A DNA stretch of 51,622 nucleotides, from contig NXFV01000688.1 of NCBI GenBank assembly GCA_002803225.1, positions 1 through 51,622 of the forward strand, in the 5' to 3' direction. The position numbers and the translations under genes were made by a program. The first letter of the stretch is position 1, and each line of letters opens with the position of its first letter. The notes below the pieces were generated by a model that was given only the letters and a program-made list of their open reading frames with translations, was not told the origin of the DNA and did not search any database. Shown one piece after another: positions 10,666-21,300 of the stretch. The DNA comes from Gamarada debralockiae. Its lineage: Eukaryota > Ascomycota > Leotiomycetes > Helotiales > Hyphodiscaceae.

Positions 10666-12005
10666 TCATCGACCACGTGCACTCTTCTTGTTTCTCCTCA
10701 CTGCTTTTCCGGTGCCATTTGGTGCCGTTGTCTTGACCTTCTCCAGAACCTCAAAGTCATCAGCTCCAGAGCTGCTTGATGGCGGAGTGTCCTCTCCTTC
10801 CTCTTCTTCGTCGTCTGCTTCAACAGAGGCCTTGTTCAAGTAGCGGCCAGCGATACGGTTGTAAGCCCAGATTGGGACGCGGTAGAGAGCTGTGTCTTTA
10901 AGTGTTGGTTGAGGCAGTTCGCTGGGCTGGAAGGAGTTAGCTTATGAATTTAGAATTGGAATATGGGAAACATACATCAAGTAAGAACTCCTGAGTCTCG
11001 CCGTCCTCGTCAGCCTGCTCAAGGTAGACGTTACCAACAGAGTCAACAACCAAGATCTTCCCATTCTCGGCAACAACTCTCTTTCGAGGTCCGGTGGAAT
11101 TGACGGGTGGAGTAGCAGCTGGAGACGCCTTCGCAGCCTTGATACCCTTGGTTTTCTTGTCCTTCTTGGCATCCTTCTCCTGCATTCGTCTCTGTCTTCG
11201 ATTGACAGGCTGTGCCATTGGATCCCCATCATCCCCCACAGTGACAGGAGGGGTAGCAGTACCATCCAATCCTGGTATGCCCAAGTTCTCGCCCCAAGCT
11301 GCATGTCGGGCAAACTTGATGTACCTCTCCACAAACTCCTTCTGTCGCCTCCAGCTCATATAAAGTGCCAGCCAGTGTCCTCCACCTCCGACGAAGATAA
11401 ACAATCCAATCAACACTGAACCAAGACCAGGTCTGAATCGCGAGTAGTAGTATCCGGTACCCTTCCATTTGGGGAAGCCATTGTTCAAGAAGTGGTCATA
11501 ACGTTCGCGTCCAGGTCCTCGCAGGATGTTGGTCACTATGCCGAGGCGCGCGAATCGATCGCTGGCTGCTTTGGTTGCTGCTTTGATTTCCGACTGGGAG
11601 GGACCTTTTGAAACATTGACTCCTGGCTTCTTCTTCGACTTAGTCTTCTTGTCCTTCCCTGTAGACTTGTCTGCAATAAATTGCTGCTTGACCTTGTCTG
11701 GATGTAAAAGTCGAGATTTCTTGCGGTAGGCTTTGTTGATATCGTCTTGATTGGCAGATGGCTTGATGTCTAGGAAATCGTAGAAAGTAACACCGACACC
11801 TTCGGAGGCTTCAACTTCGTCGCGCAGACGGAATATTTCTTGATCTGTGGTTTGGCTGTTAGAATTTGGACACGTTTGAGGGGCCCGAGGAATTGGGCTG
11901 CATAAAAATGATATGTCGGGCGAGAGATTTACCTTCTTTACTCCATGCTGCAACCAGGGCAAATAAGCAAGCCAATATGGCGACTGTACAGAATGACAGC
12001 CTCAT
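10666..12005 (-). CDS. ERJ5: ER-membrane J-domain co-chaperone, ERj5 type
   Basis: J protein of the endoplasmic reticulum, expected to stimulate an Hsp70 during folding. Three exons (11933-12005, 10976-11844, 10666-10926) give 400 residues; donors GTAAAT and GTATGT, acceptors CAG. Exon 1 is a signal peptide (MRLSFCTVAILACLFALVAA). The J domain runs from VTFYDFLDIKPSANQDDINK through SRLLHPDKVKQQF with the HPD tripeptide intact, interrupted by a Lys-rich insert (STGKDKKTKSKKKPG). RERYDHFLNNGFPKW follows, then a membrane segment (GSVLIGLFIFVGGGGHWLAL). The C-terminal part is basic, then acidic (EADDEEEEGED). Size and order match yeast Erj5-like proteins. The second J-domain gene at 16380 is of a different kind. 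The 3' exon was missed by the simple ORF, which stops in intron 2. Confidence 0.88.
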
Positions 12006-12819
12006 TTTTGTGGGTGGTTGAGGGAAAGAGCTTCACCGCTGATGTGTTCTCTCTCGAAACTTTTTGATGCTAGCAAGTCGGTACAGGGATTGGTGCCGCT
12101 TAGCGTGCGAAATCCCGCTTTAGTGGAGGAGAAGCTGCCTTGCTGTTTCCACTGAGGAACCTGAACCTGCACGACGATGGCAAATGTTCGCAGTAGCATG
12201 CAGCCGTGTCTTTGCCTATAAGAGTCTTAACACCCGGCCAAGGGCACACACGATCACTTCTTCAACCTCAACTATTTCACCCTGGCGGAGAGGGAGCCGC
12301 ATGTGTTTCAGCTCTTGCGGTAGGGCTTTGGGATCCTGAGGCATCCCAAGGCATCCCGAGGCTTCTACTTCAGGCATCCAGAACTGAACCGGGGGTACGC
12401 ACGTCCACTCGCCGTCGTTCACGCAAATCCGCGGACAGATCTCAGCTCCGCCCCTGAAGCATCGCCAAATATTTCAACGGTTCTGACAATCTCTCCCCCA
12501 AACACGAACAGCATTCCTCCGAAGACTCCTACCTAGTATCCCTTACGCAACCTACTTACGAAACTTTGTTAAAGGTTTGTGACCTTCTCCCCTTTCTTTG
12601 ATCCATCTCTTGTTGAATACGAGTTCGCTGACATAAATTTTTATTTTTGAACAGATCTCGAAACAAAACACACCTATAAAGACCCCAAGCAATTGTGCCA
12701 GATAAACCAGAAGTCACTTCTGCCTACCAGATCCACCATCTATAGAGTCTCAACGATTGTCACTAACTCTCTAAATTTCGCGACACTATCCTCCTCCGAC
12801 ATCCACACAAACCAACGTA
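12006..12819. promoter_or_regulatory. Divergent promoter region and 5' leader with probable intron
   Basis: This 0.8-kb gap separates ERJ5 (minus) from PRA1 (plus). A probable 5'-untranslated intron lies at 12575-12654 (donor GTTTGT, a CTGAC branch site, acceptor AACAG). A short imperfect repeat of AGGCATCCC sits at about 12340-12378. No coding gene was recognised. Confidence 0.5.
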
Positions 12820-13350
12820 ATGGCACGGATACAGATACCTCTCGACGTCCTCACGTCGCGGCTGAACCTCTCAGATCGTTTCGCTGGTGTACGATCTCAG
12901 TCACTGGCATCAAGATTTGCCAACCTCAAACCCATCTCCGAATTTCTCGATCTCAAAAGACTCTCCAAGCCCGCAAACTTCAGCGAAGTCCAGTCAAGAG
13001 TGAACTACAACCTTGGCTACTTCTCAAGCAATTATGCCGTCGTATTTGCCATGTTGAGCATTTACAGCCTACTTACAAACCCGCTCCTCCTGTTCGTCAT
13101 AATTCTTGTCGTTGGAGGCATGTGGGGGATCGGCAAGCTTCAGGGACAGGACCTGGACATCGGTGTGTTGCGTGCTACTTCGTCGCAGCTCTACACTGGT
13201 CTCCTCATCATTGCAGCGCCTCTGGGTATCATTGCATCTCCAATTTCAACAATCCTCTGGCTCATCGGCGCAAGCGGGGTCAGCATTCTAGGACACGCCT
13301 CATTCATGGACAAACCGATCGATGAGGCTTTTTCCGGGGAGGCGGTCTAG
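12820..13350 (+). CDS. PRA1 family (prenylated Rab acceptor, Yip3-like) protein
   Basis: Small ER/Golgi membrane protein of the PRA1 family, which in yeast and animals interacts with prenylated Rab GTPases and affects vesicle traffic. Single exon, 176 residues, the usual family length. The order is as expected: a soluble N-terminus with SRVNYNLGYFSSNYAVVFAM, then two long hydrophobic hairpins (SLLTNPLLLFVIILVVGG and YTGLLIIAAPLGIIASPIST) and a short tail (HASFMDKPIDEAFSGEAV). The ATG at 12820 is preceded by a C/T-rich leader with a probable intron. Another gene begins just beyond the stop, on the same strand and in another frame. The family call is strong; the Rab partner is unknown. Confidence 0.9.
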   Translation: MARIQIPLDVLTSRLNLSDRFAGVRSQSLASRFANLKPISEFLDLKRLSKPANFSEVQSRVNYNLGYFSSNYAVVFAMLSIYSLLTNPLLLFVIILVVGGMWGIGKLQGQDLDIGVLRATSSQLYTGLLIIAAPLGIIASPISTILWLIGASGVSILGHASFMDKPIDEAFSGEAV

Positions 13351-14678
13351 GTGGTCGGCCGCGATCTCCCAAAGTTGTGCCCCCATGGGGAAGACCACCA
13401 GGGGCGAAGGGGAGCAAGAGGCGGAAGCAGTGGGAGCGGGAGCAAGCACTTTGGCAGGAGCAATTTCGTGTTGAGGAGCTTGACAGTGATGATACAGATA
13501 CACAAGGCGTTGGGTTGAATTTTGAGAAAAAAAGATTTGCTAGCGATCCACTTCAGTTCACAGGGATAGATTTGGCCACGACATCGAGGGCCCGGAAAGG
13601 TTATGCATATGACTCTGATGAGTCTGCGGAGGACTTGGAGGACTCGGAGGACTCGGAGGAATTGGAGGAGGACGAAAATACTAGTGCTTTGCAGGTTGCT
13701 TTGCGGGATAAGGAGGAGGCACTTGTACAGTCTGCGCTTGCTCGGATTCGCCGCGCCCAAGAAAAAGGAAAGCGAGAGGTGAAGCTCAATCCGGAGGAGT
13801 TGGACGCCTTAGAAAAAAGACGAAAACGAATGCAGTCTGCTGCAACGAGCAAGGAAAGGAAGGGAAGTGGTTCAAGTAGTGGGAGTGAGATGCGACGACG
13901 CAGTGATCGAGATCTTGTCACTGTACCAATTGGCCCTGCAGAACCCAAGAGTCGAAAGAGGGGCAAATCCAAGAGGTCTGAGGATGTTTCTCCATATCCA
14001 CAAGCAGCGGCACCACCGGGCATGCTACTTCAAGGAGCCGACGGTGTTACATACGCGCCTCTAGGATACTATCCGCAAGCTGGACCAAGTCGCAACTCTC
14101 CTACTCGACCACGATCCGCAACGTCTCAACAATTGCGAGCTACACCACCCCCACAATTTGTTGCATACCAACCACCACAAGCCAACCGTTACTTCTCTGA
14201 CGGAAACCGACCTACTTCCTCTTCAAGTACTGGCTCTCGCCGTCCTTTGCCAGATGAAGAAGGGTGGATGCCTGCCCACTCTCAACGCGGCTCAGTCTCC
14301 TCGCAGACTCACTCCGTTGACCCATTTGAATATCAGATCTCTTCCGAGCAGCCACCACCGATTCCTCAACAATACATGCAAGCTGGTGGTCGTCACAACG
14401 TCCCTGGAGCTCCAGAGGTTGTCTATTCTTCCGTTCGTCGCAGTCCTCCCATTGGTGGTGGCTACCCTGCTGCAGCCAGGGGCCCAGCATCCGATCCAAC
14501 TTTGAGGAGACGCAGCTCACGACGCGATGAGAGTAGCAGCGAGGAGGAAGAGGATGAGAGTGATGATCTTGGCAATGGCGTGCAGGTTTTCGTGGAGGAG
14601 CGAGAGTCTGAGAGGGAAAGGGAACGACCTGTTGCACGGAAACCTGTTGGGAGCAGAAGAAAGGGCAAAGGTAGATGA
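13326..14678 (+). CDS. Acidic/basic disordered protein, 5' end unresolved
   Basis: A long open frame begins after a TGA at 13323-13325 and runs to 14678, about 450 codons. No in-frame ATG occurs before roughly codon 170, so the start must lie in an upstream exon, or a base is missing near the PRA1 stop. From 13377 the frame reads PPWGRPPGAKGSKRRKQWER, then FRVEELDSDDTDTQGVG. An acidic run follows (EDLEDSEDSEELEEDEN), then a helical charged block (QSALARIRRAQEKGKREVKL), a basic Ser/Lys segment, a Pro/Gln-rich middle and an acidic Ser/Glu end (RRDESSSEEEEDESDD), finishing in a basic tail. I recognise no fold. Composition suggests a nuclear or scaffold protein, but that is inference. The coding call rests on length and consistent composition. 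Confidence 0.65.
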   Translation, partial: GFFRGGGLGGRPRSPKVVPPWGRPPGAKGSKRRKQWEREQALWQEQFRVEELDSDDTDTQGVGLNFEKKRFASDPLQFTGIDLATTSRARKGYAYDSDESAEDLEDSEDSEELEEDENTSALQVALRDKEEALVQSALARIRRAQEKGKREVKLNPEELDALEKRRKRMQSAATSKERKGSGSSSGSEMRRRSDRDLVTVPIGPAEPKSRKRGKSKRSEDVSPYPQAAAPPGMLLQGADGVTYAPLGYYPQAGPSRNSPTRPRSATSQQLRATPPPQFVAYQPPQANRYFSDGNRPTSSSSTGSRRPLPDEEGWMPAHSQRGSVSSQTHSVDPFEYQISSEQPPPIPQQYMQAGGRHNVPGAPEVVYSSVRRSPPIGGGYPAAARGPASDPTLRRRSSRRDESSSEEEEDESDDLGNGVQVFVEERESERERERPVARKPVGSRRKGKGR

Positions 14679-15110
14679 TGGGGGGTTCTTTTTAAATTTG
14701 CATTCCGATAGAGATTACTTTGCTTTTAATTGATTTTTCACTGGCCTCTTCACATGCCCTTTCACATGCCCTTCCACTTGATTCAATGATCTTTAGCCGT
14801 TGATTCTGGCTGGTCTCAATCATTGATAAGATGTCCGTCATTCAAGGAGACTCGTTTCTTATTGGCCTATCCTAACACTAGACGCAATGAAGTCCGCTGA
14901 GTCTATGTGGTTTCAAAGAAAGTTTTTACACCGAAGAAAATAAGCACACAGGCCATCCCTTCTGAAGCTTTCAAACCTGGTATCCAATCGCCCAAACGCC
15001 CTCAACGACTTATCTCATTCTCATATCCAGTCTTGTCCCAGTCTCTACCTCTCCTCCTCTCATCCTTTCTGCCACCACTGTCCTGTTCTCGCCATCCATT
15101 CTGACCCCTC
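14679..15110. other. Short intergenic region between convergent genes
   Basis: About 430 bp between convergent 3' ends. The undecamer CACATGCCCTT occurs twice in tandem near 14752-14775. No gene was recognised; the 64-codon ORF at 14907-15104 is low-complexity. Confidence 0.45.
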
Positions 15111-15836
15111 TCATATAAACATCTTAGCAAGATTCATCGCACCCCCAACACCACCCATACCAGCAGCCAAGTTTCCCAGTCCACCAAGCGCAGCAAGAGG
15201 ACCCTCGCCACGATTGCGTTCAAACTGCATACCACCACCAGCTCCCCTTCCAACACTATATCCACCGCCCGCAGCGCCACCAAACATCTTCTCCAATCCG
15301 CCAGGAAGTCTGATTCCAAAGCGCGCAAGTAGGCCCGTCAATGCGCCGCCGGTTATGAGGGGCATGATGACCAGCATGAAGACTTTCAGGGGATGGCGCT
15401 TCATGTAGTAGATTAGGTCGCGGAGGAGACGGCGCAATTGGGCATAGATGCGCTTGAGGTAGCCGGAGCGTGGGGAGCGCTTGTAGTAGGAGGAGGAGCG
15501 GCCTGTATTGAAACCTTGTATTCATTAGCAAACTGTTCAAGGTTGGTTGAGTGGAAGGGGAGAGAATATGGCCGTACCAAAGAATGAGGAACGTGAAGAG
15601 TTATGCTTAGGATCCCCACTCCCAAATATGCTTCCCGTAGAATGATGTTTCCCATTACTATGGTGATGAGAGGATTTGGTCGTACCAAAGAATGAGGAAC
15701 GTGAAGAGTTATGCTTATGATCACCACTCCCAAAAATGCTCCCCGTAGAATGATGTTTCCCACTACTATGGTGATGAGAGGAGCTGCTCTTATGGTGTCC
15801 ACCACCGATATCTGATGCGCCGTCGAACCAACCCAT
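15111..15836 (-). CDS. His/Ser-rich protein with one membrane segment, repeat-bearing
   Basis: Two exons, 15578-15836 and 15111-15502, joined in phase 1 (donor GTACGG, acceptor ACAG), give 216 residues. Exon 1 is Ser/His/Lys/Gly-rich and built from a 36-residue tandem repeat (SSHHHSNGKHHSTGSIFGSG then RSSFFGT). Exon 2 begins RSSSYYKRSPRSGYLKRIYA, continues with LRRLLRDLIYYMKRHPLKVF, then one hydrophobic segment (VFMLVIMPLITGGALTGLLA) and a Gly-rich tail. This suggests a membrane-anchored protein with a His-rich soluble arm; metal binding by the His clusters is possible but unproven. I know no family. The start ATG at 15834-15836 opens MGWFDGASDIGGGHH. The neighbouring J-protein gene is divergent across about 540 bp. 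Confidence 0.7.
15574..15789 (-). repeat. Tandem 108-bp repeat, two copies
   Basis: Copies start at 15574 and 15682, exactly 108 bp apart, and differ at a few positions. Both begin (plus strand) GTACCAAAGAATGAGGAACG, so each carries the minus-strand TTTG/GTACG splice-donor sequence. The unit is 36 codons, so copy number changes keep the frame. Confidence 0.9.
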
Positions 15837-16379
15837 GGTTTCCCCTGTTCAGCTACAATACAGATATCGATTATTGAGCTGCAGTCGGAGATTTGTGAGA
15901 CAACTCAATTATGTAGGCGCAGGTGGAGAATCAGTGAGTTGTTCACAGAAAGAGATTTCTGGGGCCAGTTGCGTGTGAAGCTTCAATTGAGGCTTTTGGT
16001 TAGATCTCAGCTTCTTCACCGACTTTATTGGAGAGGCTGGGTGAATTGAGATTTTGCGCTAATGCAAGCCCTCACCAACCAGGAGGCGTGGGTGTGGTAT
16101 TATACGGCAGCGGTGCGCAATGGACCAGGCAGTCTTTTAACCCCACGAACCTCTTCTAACTTCACACCCAGAGCTGAATTTGAAATGTGGCTTGGTCTTC
16201 CAGGTTACGCCACACGGTGACGTCTCTTCGTGTCAAAACATCCAGGATTCAAGACCACAGGATCCCAAGTCATCTGCAACTATCCTTTACTGCGAAATTT
16301 TGCATATTTTCAGTTCGTTCTTTGAAGCTCTGCCCACGCCAGCTCTACACTCCAAAGTACAGGCAGAAGAACCGCCAAT
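15837..16379. promoter_or_regulatory. Bidirectional promoter region
   Basis: About 540 bp between the divergent genes at 15836 (minus) and 16380 (plus). It must contain both promoters. No strong known motif was identified. Confidence 0.4.
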
Positions 16380-17326
16380 ATGAGCAGAGGAGCTCCTACC
16401 GATTACTGTAAGTTCAGCCTTGCCAGCCTGATCTTCTAGTTGGGTGATGAATCCTCTGATTGAACAATTCAAAACGAAAACATGATCTCTATCCGAGTGA
16501 TAGATCGAGAATCATTCTTTCTATCCGAAATATCGATCTTAAATCTTCCTACTTTCCTTGAACGATTCTGGATCACCGACTAACTTCTTGCGCAGATGCT
16601 GCTCTTGGAATACCTTCCTCCGCAACTCAGCAACAAATCCGCGATGCCTACAAGAAGTCGGTTACCCATCCCTCAATTTAACTAGCCGCACTAATACCCC
16701 TAAGAGCAGCACTCAAGAACCACCCCGACCGCGTCCCCAGCGATTCTCCAGAACGTCCTGAGCGAACACGCAAATTCCAAATCATAAACGATGCCTACTA
16801 TACCCTGTCCGAGCCTTCCCGTCGTCAAGACTACGATGCCACGCGCGTATACCACGGTTTTAGCTCTGGGGCCTCAACAGCCTCGACAGCATGGGATTCC
16901 GACGAAGAGATCCCTGACCCCAACGCAGAAGCTACTGGAAGTGTTCCAGGTGGATTCCCATGGTCCAGCTTCGGATTCAGCAGTAAGGCGAAGAACAAAG
17001 AAGAGGAACACAACTTCGAGAACGAGCAGTTTGGCGATGTGTTTGAGGAGATGTTGAGGGAGGAAGGAATGGCCGAGAACAGTGGCACACCTACTGGCAA
17101 ATTCTGGAGCGTTGTTGGAGGTCTTAGTGGTGGCGCTATGGGATTCATTGTTGCGAACTTCCCGGGCATGTTGGCTGGTGCTGTGGCTGGAAACAGGCTC
17201 GGTGCTATTCGAGACTCGAAGGGCAAGAGCGTTTACGCTGTGTTTCAGGAGCTGCCACAGGCGGATAAGGCTAGGCTTCTAAGTCAGCTGGCTCAGAAGG
17301 TCTTCAGTCATGCCGTTGGTGTGTAA
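16380..17326 (+). CDS. J-domain protein with glycine-rich hydrophobic C-terminus
   Basis: J-domain co-chaperone of unassigned type. Three exons, 16380-16407, 16596-16656 and 16705-17326, give 236 residues. Intron 1 has donor GTAAGT and is 188 nt. Intron 2 has the weak donor GTCGGT and is 48 nt, but only this choice restores the J-domain sequence. The J domain sits at the very N-terminus: PTDYYAALGIPSSATQQQIR, then AYKKAALKNHPDRVP with HPD intact, then FQIINDAYYTLSEPSRRQDY. A linker with WDSDEEIPDPNAEATG and a charged stretch (KAKNKEEEHNFENEQFGDVF) follows. The end is Gly/Ala-rich and hydrophobic (FWSVVGGLSGGAMGFIVANF, GMLAGAVAGNRLG), perhaps membrane-associated. The ATG choice is forced by the J-domain start. 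Confidence 0.85.
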
Positions 17327-17866
17327 AGGGTCTGGCAGGCGGATTGATGGAGTTGGAAAGTGCAGAGAACCGAGCTGAGATACCACTACTGAAGCAGAAA
17401 TGGGAGGCGTTTATGGACTGGATCTGGGCGTGCTGATGATTCTTTTGATCATGGAACTGGATGGAGGATGGGTTAAAGTATAGCACGTAGATATCCATTT
17501 GAGAAATTCTTCCAGCTCAGTCCACCTTTTATGACTAGAATGAGCGAACCTTGGCATTATCAAATTCGAAGCCACCGATGCTGGACTTGAACTGTCAAAG
17601 CTATCCATTCCCAATCGCTCAAACGGTTTGAATGATTGATATCGTGGTTTCCACCCCCCTTGTCACTCGAAAAGTTTCGTTGCACAATGCAATTTTTGAG
17701 GCATCGACGGGTCTTCTGATGTACTCTATTATCTCAAATTGTGGCGAAGGTCTGAGTGAATCGCTATTCAGACCCAACCCTAACCCCAATCTATCCCTCC
17801 ATCGCCCCAGACAACACTACCAAGTTTCTTACCATCACGTTGGGTATGCCATACCATAAGCTAATC
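17327..17866. other. Intergenic with a 27-nt imperfect palindrome
   Basis: About 540 bp. An imperfect palindrome lies at 17612-17638 (CAATCGCTCAAAC then GTTTGAATGATTG); similar sequences occur near 22882 and 36238. No gene was recognised. Confidence 0.5.
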
Positions 17867-18097
17867 CTAGGAAACATCGAGCGTTGATCCAAGCCGTTCG
17901 AGTACATCTGGTGGTGGTGCTCCGAAAGTTTCGCAGAAATACGACAAGTACTCCAACAGAAACTCGTGCGGGCAATCGTCCTTGATCTCCTCAATATTCT
18001 GGGAAGTCATTGAAAAGATCGCTCGTTGGACCACCAGTTGGCGGAGGGGCCTATCTGTTTCGATATTTTCGTAGACATGTTTCAATACTTGGATTGG
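17867..18097 (-). pseudogene. C-terminal fragment of a BTB/POZ paralog
   Basis: A 77-codon reading frame opens at an acceptor-like CTCCAG and begins PIQVLKHVYENIETDRPLRQ, continuing LVVQRAIFSMTSQNIEEI and LLEYLSYFCETFG before a stop. It matches the back half of the BTB protein at 5152-5881 (LFHYVYENTSVGSSLRRLFVYQ) in order and spacing. Upstream, in the next several hundred bases, I find no BTB core (no HSPVLKAAF- or WLYT-like sequence), and the lipase-like NACHT gene begins on the other strand at 18382. It is therefore a truncated copy or a single surviving exon. Its position at the edge of the NLR block suggests rearrangement there; that is inference. Confidence 0.65.
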
Positions 18098-18381
18098 CTG
18101 GAGTCAGACTTTTCGCAACTCTCTTCCAGACTTTCAAGGACCCTCGTCCTGTAGTTTTTGGACCCCGAGCTGTTTTGTGAAAAATTCATCTGAGCGCCCA
18201 TGCACCACCTGCCTGCTCAAGCGCCTTTGCTAAAATTAAACTGTGCATTTCCGCAGCCAATGGAACGGCCCCGAATTTTCGGCTGAGCACAGGCGAGGCT
18301 GAAAGTGCCAAACCTAAAGGACGACGCTCTCCTCAACAAATCTGAACCAGATAAACTCGAGCTCCTAGATGAGTTCCAAGG

Positions 18382-21300
18382 ATGGCGAAAAAACTTGGTG
18401 CGAGAACACTTGATCGCCTCTTTGGCCGCCAGCAGTCCAAGGTCGGAGAACCGAGCTCGGAGGAGAGAGCGTCAGAAGTTGCGGATCCCGCGATCAGGCC
18501 AAGCACAGTAGTGCAACAAACGGTTGACTTGTATTCCACGGATGGACCTACCGGCATAAGGGTCATAGCTGATCCAACTGATGCTACTCTTGAGTATGAT
18601 CCAAAGTCTAGCCACTATGACACGATCACGTCTGATATGTGCCCCAAATAGTATCGTTTTCGTGCATGGCCTCACTGGCAACCGCGACAAGACATGGACG
18701 CACGCGAACGGAGTCTTCTGGCCGCAAGAGTTGGCAAAAGATATACCAACCGCGCGCATCATGACCTTCGGCTATGATGCGGATGTCGTCAAATTGTGGG
18801 GCATGGCGGGCAGCAATACTCTCAGAAATCATGGGAAGAACTTGGCGTCCGACGTGTCAGATCAACGAAGAGGATGTAGGGAGCGACCCATCATTTTCAT
18901 CGCCCACAGTCTCGGGGGCCTGGTCTGCGAACAAGCACTCTTGATCTGTAGAGATGGCGAAGCACACCTCGGGAAAGTTTTCCAATCTACACGGGGCATC
19001 ATCTTCATGGGCACACCCCATGGTGGATCGGGCTTAGCAACGCTAGGACACATGTTTGCGAAGTATCTCAATGTCATCCGCCACACCAACTCATCGATTA
19101 TGGGAGTCCTTCAGCAGAAGTCAGAGGTGTTGACTGCAGTGCAGCAGCAATTTCAGCAATTAGTCCATAAACCTGAGGTTAATATCAGCATATATTGCTT
19201 CTTTGAGGAGAAGGCCGTTGCTGGTGTAGGGGTCATTGTTTCAGAGCAATCGGCTGTGCTGAGCCAGTACCCCAATCAGAGTATTGCTGCAAATCATATG
19301 GACATGACAAAGTTTAGTGAGAGGAATGACGCAGGCTATCAAAGGGTACTGGGTAGGGTGTACGACTCTATTGAATTAATGAATTCGACCCCAACAACCG
19401 ACACAAGTCAAAAGGAGCCTTTGAGTGAGAGTGGCCAGAACCTACCACGGGTTGGTAATCTCGAACCTGCTAGTAGTGTGCCTGAGCGAGGAGTTCCTCC
19501 AAATCAGACAATCAGCAGCACTGGCTCTGGAACAGCAATCGGAATTGGAAGTCAAAATGTGCATGGGGGTTTTCATGTCCGTACGTGAATCTTGTAACAA
19601 TTTTATGCGAATAGCTAATAATATTTTTATGTCACGTAGATCATGGAAGTCATTCGGACCTTGAAAAAGAAAATAAATGCCAAAAGCTCCTCAGAACCTC
19701 AGAATACGAGCGGCATAAGGAGAGAAACCCATATCCCGTCAAGGGCACGTGCCAATGGTTTTTGAGGCACACAAATTATGTCAACTGGCGGGACAGCACC
19801 ACCTCGAGTCTCCTTTGGGTTTCTGCAGATCCAGGCTGCGGTAAATCTGTGCTATCCAAGTTTCTTGCGGACAAAGAATTACAAGCAACCAAGAATCGAA
19901 CCATCTGTTACTTCTTCTTTAAGGACGACAATGAGGACCAGAAGACCGCGACCAATGCTCTATGTGCTTTACTTCATCAGCTTTTTACCCGCAAACGCAA
20001 ACTTCTTAGCCATGCTATAGAAGTCTACGATCAGAATGGAGACAAGTTCACCGGAAACGTCGACTTGTTATGGAATATCCTTATAGCGGCCTCCACAGAC
20101 CCAAAAGCTGGAGAGATCATCTGCATCTTAGATGCTCTCGACGAATGCAGACAATCAGATCTAAAATACTTGCTTCAGAAAGTGTGCGCGTTTTACGAAG
20201 GCCGTCCTCGTGTTTCAGATAAGACAGGCTTGAAGTTTCTTGTAACCAGTCGACCATTGCAGCATATAGCAGACGAATTCAACGATATTACTCAAAAACT
20301 ACCCACGATCCGTCTGGCAGGCGAGGAAGACACAGATCAGATCAAACGTGAGATTGACCTTGTCATCGAAGACGAACTCGAGAAGATCCAGCAAAAATGG
20401 AACCTTGATCAAAAGACACTTTCGCCTTTGCGGGAAGAACTTTCCAAGGTCGAACATAGGACGTACCTATGGCTTAAGCTAATATTTGAGTTGATTCGCA
20501 AAGATTACCAATCTATCACGAGGAGAGGCCGGTCAAAACTCTTTGGCACGATACCGGATTCCGTTGATGCTGCGTACACAGCTATTCTCAACCAGAGCAC
20601 AGACAAGGAACAAGCAAAGAAACTCTTACAGATTGTTTGTACCGCAATCAGGCCGCTGTCTGTAAAGGAAATAAGCATCGCGATATTGATTCAGCCGGAT
20701 GATAAAGCACTTAAAGATCTCGAGATTCCACCAGATAATTACTCCAAGAACTTGATCAGAAACCTCTGTGGTCTCTTTGTTAGCGTGATTGATGGAAGAG
20801 TCTATTTGCTCCATCAAACAGCCAAAGAGTTCTTGATCGGGGAAAAGGAACTTTCTCAATCGACAGCTGCTTCTGATTGGATTTGGAGGCATTCACTCTC
20901 TGTAAAAGACTCGAACTTCCTTCTCGCCCATATATGCATGTGGTATCTGCAGTTAGAGGGGTTTTACATAGACAACCCGTCTCTAGAAGGTTATGAATTA
21001 TACACGAGACTCGTTTCTATGTATGGTTTCCTTGAGTATGCCGCGGCGAATTGGGCTATTCATTTCCGAGAAGCTATGATTCCAATGGACCATACTTCGA
21101 TAGCTTTGGCCTTGGATATCTGTAACCTTCAAGCATACCCATATAAAACCTGGGGTCTAGTGTATTGGAAAAGCAATAGGTATAATAAGCCGCCTACAAA
21201 GCTTAGTAGTCTCCACCTTGCTTCATTATTCGGGCATCGAGGAGTAGTAGCCAAGCTACTCACGGCGCCGGTGATTGATGTCAACGCGGCGGACGAGGAC

